Shown piece by piece: positions 22,105 through 24,697 of a stretch of 24,697 nt of DNA (positions are counted from its first letter, which is position 1; each line of letters begins with the position of its first letter). A program made the translations under genes and the position numbers. The notes under the pieces were generated by a model that worked only from the letters and a program-made list of their open reading frames with translations, was not told the DNA's origin and made no database searches. Where the stretch lies: contig JAIRSS010000140.1 of the NCBI GenBank assembly GCA_031255315.1, forward strand, positions 1-24,697. Direction: 5' to 3'. This DNA comes from Spirochaetaceae bacterium. Its GTDB lineage: Bacteria > Spirochaetota > Spirochaetia > Treponematales > Breznakiellaceae.

Positions 22105-23355
22105 ATGCTTAGATATCTCATCCAGGTGGTTCAGACTGCTCTGACCACCGCTATTGTCTGTGCTTTTCTTTTTGCCGAGCTATACAAGAAGGACGGACAG
22201 GGCCGCGGGAAACATCTGGCGGCGGGAATTATCGCCGGGACCGCGGCGTCCCTGATACTGGCGGTGCTGCGGCGTACCACCGCCCTGATCAACCGGGGGT
22301 TTTTTAATACCTGCGCCCTCTCCCTGGCGATTGTGGCGGCGGTTTTCTTCATCCTCCTGTATTGGGGCCTCGTACAAAAAAAGAATCCCCCCCTGCGGGA
22401 AGTTCTTCTCTCCTGGGTAAGCCCGGTGCTGACCGGAGCACTGCTCTTCTATGTCCTGCCTACCATCTTCCTGTATCCCACGGAATTTCTTTTGGCCGGG
22501 GAAAGCCTTTTTACCACGGATTTTTTATTCAAGCTGATAGGATACCTCGCGGGGCTGGGGATAACCGGGCTCACCGCCCTGGCGATCTTCAAGATTAGTA
22601 AGGCGGTACAGGGGCCGTTTCCGGGGATCCTCCTCACGGTCATTCTGGGGATAAACATCGTCAGCCAACTGGCGGCAATTTTGCAGTTCCTTCTGGCCCG
22701 GCGGATTATCCCCATGGCCCGCTGGCTTTTCCGTATCGTCGCGGCGCTGGTGAATAATAACATGGTCTTCCTTTATATCACCCTGGGGCTGACCCTCGCG
22801 CTGCCCATCCTGGTATGTATCAAAAGCCTGAAACCCAAAGAGTCCTACGCCAATCCCGCGGAACACCGGAAGATCAAGGCCGCCCACCGGGGATACCGGC
22901 GCTGGAGCCTGGTGGTGATCCTGGGCTACGGGATTTCGATTTGTGCCGTGACTTTTATCAAGGCCTATACGGAACGGGGAGTGGAGCTGTCTCCGGCGGA
23001 ACCCATGACCATCGCCGGGGAGGAGATCCTTATCCCCATTGAACGGGTGGAAGACGGACATCTGCACCGCTTCGCCTACACCGCCTCGGACAATACGGAG
23101 GTGCGTTTTATTGTTATCCGCAAAAACGAGATCGCCTACGGCGTGGGACTCGACGCCTGCGATATCTGCGGCGCCACGGGGTACTATGAACGGAAGAACG
23201 AGGTCATCTGCCGGCTCTGCGACGTGGTTATGAATATTTCCACCATAGGGTTTAAGGGGGGCTGTAATCCCGTGCCCCTGGCCTACCGGCTGCGGAGCGG
23301 CTCTATGGTGATAGAGATACAGGACCTGGAAAAAGAAAAGGTCCGCTTTAAGTAA
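22105..23355 (+). CDS. DUF2318 membrane protein of iron-uptake operon
   Basis: This 416-residue protein has about eight to nine membrane segments over residues 1-300 and a C-terminal extracytoplasmic DUF2318 domain. The domain carries CDIC (Cys352, Cys355) and CRLC (Cys369, Cys372), and Cys387 in GGCNPVPL, which together suggest metal or cofactor binding. RFIVIRKN and AYGVGLDACDICG are typical of the family. Homologues lie directly after p19 in Campylobacter-type iron operons. Their exact role, perhaps electron transfer or iron reduction, is not established to my knowledge. AAAGGGG precedes the ATG. It is followed 10 bp later by the ABC permease gene. Confidence 0.85.
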   Translation: MLRYLIQVVQTALTTAIVCAFLFAELYKKDGQGRGKHLAAGIIAGTAASLILAVLRRTTALINRGFFNTCALSLAIVAAVFFILLYWGLVQKKNPPLREVLLSWVSPVLTGALLFYVLPTIFLYPTEFLLAGESLFTTDFLFKLIGYLAGLGITGLTALAIFKISKAVQGPFPGILLTVILGINIVSQLAAILQFLLARRIIPMARWLFRIVAALVNNNMVFLYITLGLTLALPILVCIKSLKPKESYANPAEHRKIKAAHRGYRRWSLVVILGYGISICAVTFIKAYTERGVELSPAEPMTIAGEEILIPIERVEDGHLHRFAYTASDNTEVRFIVIRKNEIAYGVGLDACDICGATGYYERKNEVICRLCDVVMNISTIGFKGGCNPVPLAYRLRSGSMVIEIQDLEKEKVRFK

Positions 23356-23365
23356 AGGGGAGATT

Positions 23366-24676
23366 ATGTTTTGGAGAATGGTACGGGGGGCCCTCTTCCG
23401 TCAAAAGGGAAAGATGTTGATGATAGCCTTTACCGTTGCCCTGGGAGCTTCCCTGGCTACCGCCATGTTGAACGTAATGCTCGACGTGGGGGATAAGGTG
23501 AATCAGGAACTGAAAACCTACGGCGCCAACATCAACGTCCTTCCCCGGGGAGCTTCTCTGCTGGACGATCTCTACGGGGTCAGTGAGGGAAGCGGGGTGT
23601 CGGATAAGTATTTGCGGGAGTCCGAACTGGGAAATATCAAGACCATCTTCTGGGCTTTTAATATTGTGGATTTTACCCCCTACCTGAACACCCGGGTGTC
23701 CCTGGGGCTTGCCCGGAACGGCGCTTCCGCCCCCGAAGGGATGGGAGATGTCCGGCTGGTGGGGACCTGGTTCAACCACCACCTGGAACTGCCCACCGGG
23801 GAAGCCCTGGACACGGGGATGCGGAGCCTTAAAAGCTGGTGGGACGTATCGGGCCGCTGGCTTACCGAAGAGGACGACGGGGCCGTCATGGTGGGACAGG
23901 CCGCGGCGGAACGTTACGGGATCGCCCTGGGCGATACCCTGATCCTCCGCTTGGGGGAAGAGGCCGGCGAATTCTCCGTGGCCGGTATCTTTAACGCCGG
24001 GGGGGACGAGGACGAGGCGGTCTATGTTCCCCTGGCCGGCGCGCAGCGGCTCGCCCATCTTCCGGGGATGGTAAGCCGGGTAGAGGTGAGCGCCCTGACC
24101 ACCCCGGACAATGAGCTTTCCCGCCGGGCCGCCCAGGACCCCAAGAGTCTTTCCATTAAAGAATGGGAAACCTGGTATTGTACCGCCTATGTCAGCGCCA
24201 TCTGTTATCAGATTGACGAGGTTATCACCGACGCGGTGTCCAAGCCCATCCGGATGGTGGCCGAATCCGAAGGGGCCATCCTGGAAAAGACCCAACTGCT
24301 GATGCTGCTTATTACCGTCCTGAGCCTGGCCGGGTCCGCCCTGGGAATCTCCAACCTGGTGACCGCCGGGGTTATGGAACGCTCCGGGGAGATCGGCCTG
24401 CTCAAGGCCGTGGGCGCATACGACGGGCCGGTCTCCGTCCTGGTTCTGACGGAGATCCTCATCACCGGCGCGGCCGGGGGCACGGCGGGTTATTTTGCCG
24501 GCCTGGGCTTTGCCCAGATCATCGGGCAGACGGTCTTTAACTCCGCTATAGATATCAAACCCATGGTTATTCCCCTGGTGGCGGTGCTGGTGTTTCTGGT
24601 GACCATAGCGGGGAGCGTCCCTTCGATCAGGCTGCTCCTTTCCCTGCGCCCGGCGGAGGTACTGCATGGCAGGTAG
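23366..24676 (+). CDS. MacB/FtsX-type ABC transporter permease
   Basis: This 436-residue permease has an N-terminal membrane segment (17-40), a long periplasmic MacB-like domain, and three C-terminal membrane segments. The first of those is followed by ERSGEIGLLKAVGA, the usual FtsX cytoplasmic loop that contacts the ATPase, and the protein ends with LRPAEVLHGR. GGGGAG precedes the ATG. In Campylobacter-type operons two such permeases and one ATPase follow the DUF2318 gene, matching this order. The next gene overlaps its end by 11 bp. The transported substrate is not established; export or membrane insertion linked to iron uptake is possible. Confidence 0.85.
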   Translation: MFWRMVRGALFRQKGKMLMIAFTVALGASLATAMLNVMLDVGDKVNQELKTYGANINVLPRGASLLDDLYGVSEGSGVSDKYLRESELGNIKTIFWAFNIVDFTPYLNTRVSLGLARNGASAPEGMGDVRLVGTWFNHHLELPTGEALDTGMRSLKSWWDVSGRWLTEEDDGAVMVGQAAAERYGIALGDTLILRLGEEAGEFSVAGIFNAGGDEDEAVYVPLAGAQRLAHLPGMVSRVEVSALTTPDNELSRRAAQDPKSLSIKEWETWYCTAYVSAICYQIDEVITDAVSKPIRMVAESEGAILEKTQLLMLLITVLSLAGSALGISNLVTAGVMERSGEIGLLKAVGAYDGPVSVLVLTEILITGAAGGTAGYFAGLGFAQIIGQTVFNSAIDIKPMVIPLVAVLVFLVTIAGSVPSIRLLLSLRPAEVLHGR

Positions 24677-24697
24677 GGCAGGTAGCATATCTTTGGG
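24666..24697 (+). CDS. Start of next gene, probably second ABC permease (partial)
   Basis: An ATG at 24666 opens a frame (MAGRAGSISL...) that continues to the window end. GGAGG at 24655-24659 sits 6 bases upstream, and the start overlaps the previous stop by 11 bp, as in tightly coupled operons. Gene order in related operons suggests a second FtsX-type permease. Only ten codons are visible. Confidence 0.5.
   Translation, partial: MAGRAGSISL

Noticed and set aside
23348..24688. 446-codon open frame antisense to the ABC permease
   Set aside because: It is rich in Gly, His, Pro and Gln with no domain, lies opposite a clear FtsX/MacB permease and is explained by high GC at third positions.

Overview
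The window is bacterial DNA and most likely comes from a spirochaete related to Treponema, for example one of the gut treponemes. The pointers are a P19/Tp34-type iron lipoprotein-like gene in an ftr1-p19-DUF2318-ABC operon, TTG starts behind strong Shine-Dalgarno sites, and short dispersed palindromic repeats. The taxonomic call is inference. There are no rRNA or tRNA genes and no CRISPR array. One degraded transposase fragment is present.

Region 1 (1-9540, + strand) is a lipoate-dependent 2-oxoacid/acetoin-type dehydrogenase locus. Its order is a free-standing lipoyl-domain protein, an E2 catalytic core lacking its own lipoyl domain, E1 alpha, E1 beta, a terminator, a zinc medium-chain dehydrogenase, an acetyl-CoA hydrolase/4-hydroxybutyrate-type CoA-transferase, dihydrolipoamide dehydrogenase (E3), lipoate-protein ligase and lipoyl synthase. 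Together they supply the complex, the enzymes that put lipoate on it, an alcohol-oxidising step that could feed it and a CoA-transferase that could use its acyl-CoA product. The split E2 is the most unusual point.

Region 2 (9559-11114, - strand) holds a LuxR-type regulator convergent with lipA. It is preceded by a roughly 270-nt GC-rich leader with several hairpins behind an extended -10 promoter, and then by a 50-bp dispersed repeat whose other copy lies at 29-77.

Region 3 (11115-18481, - strand) reads as one six-gene operon: a ROK-type repressor, a TIM-barrel protein, a multi-pass transporter, a hydantoinase A/oxoprolinase-type ATPase, a small HExxH protein and an FAD-dependent oxidoreductase. 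A 25-bp near-perfect palindrome in front of the repressor is a good operator candidate and is shared with a divergent alpha/beta-hydrolase gene (18613-19431). The substrate of this pathway is not known to me.

Region 4 (19432-24697, + strand) opens with about 340 bp of remnants: a transposase fragment and a half copy of a palindromic repeat. An iron-uptake operon follows: FTR1 permease, P19, a DUF2318 membrane protein, an FtsX/MacB-type ABC permease and the first codons of the next gene. Two near-identical 17-bp inverted repeats resembling DtxR/MntR-family operators flank the start of transcription of this operon.
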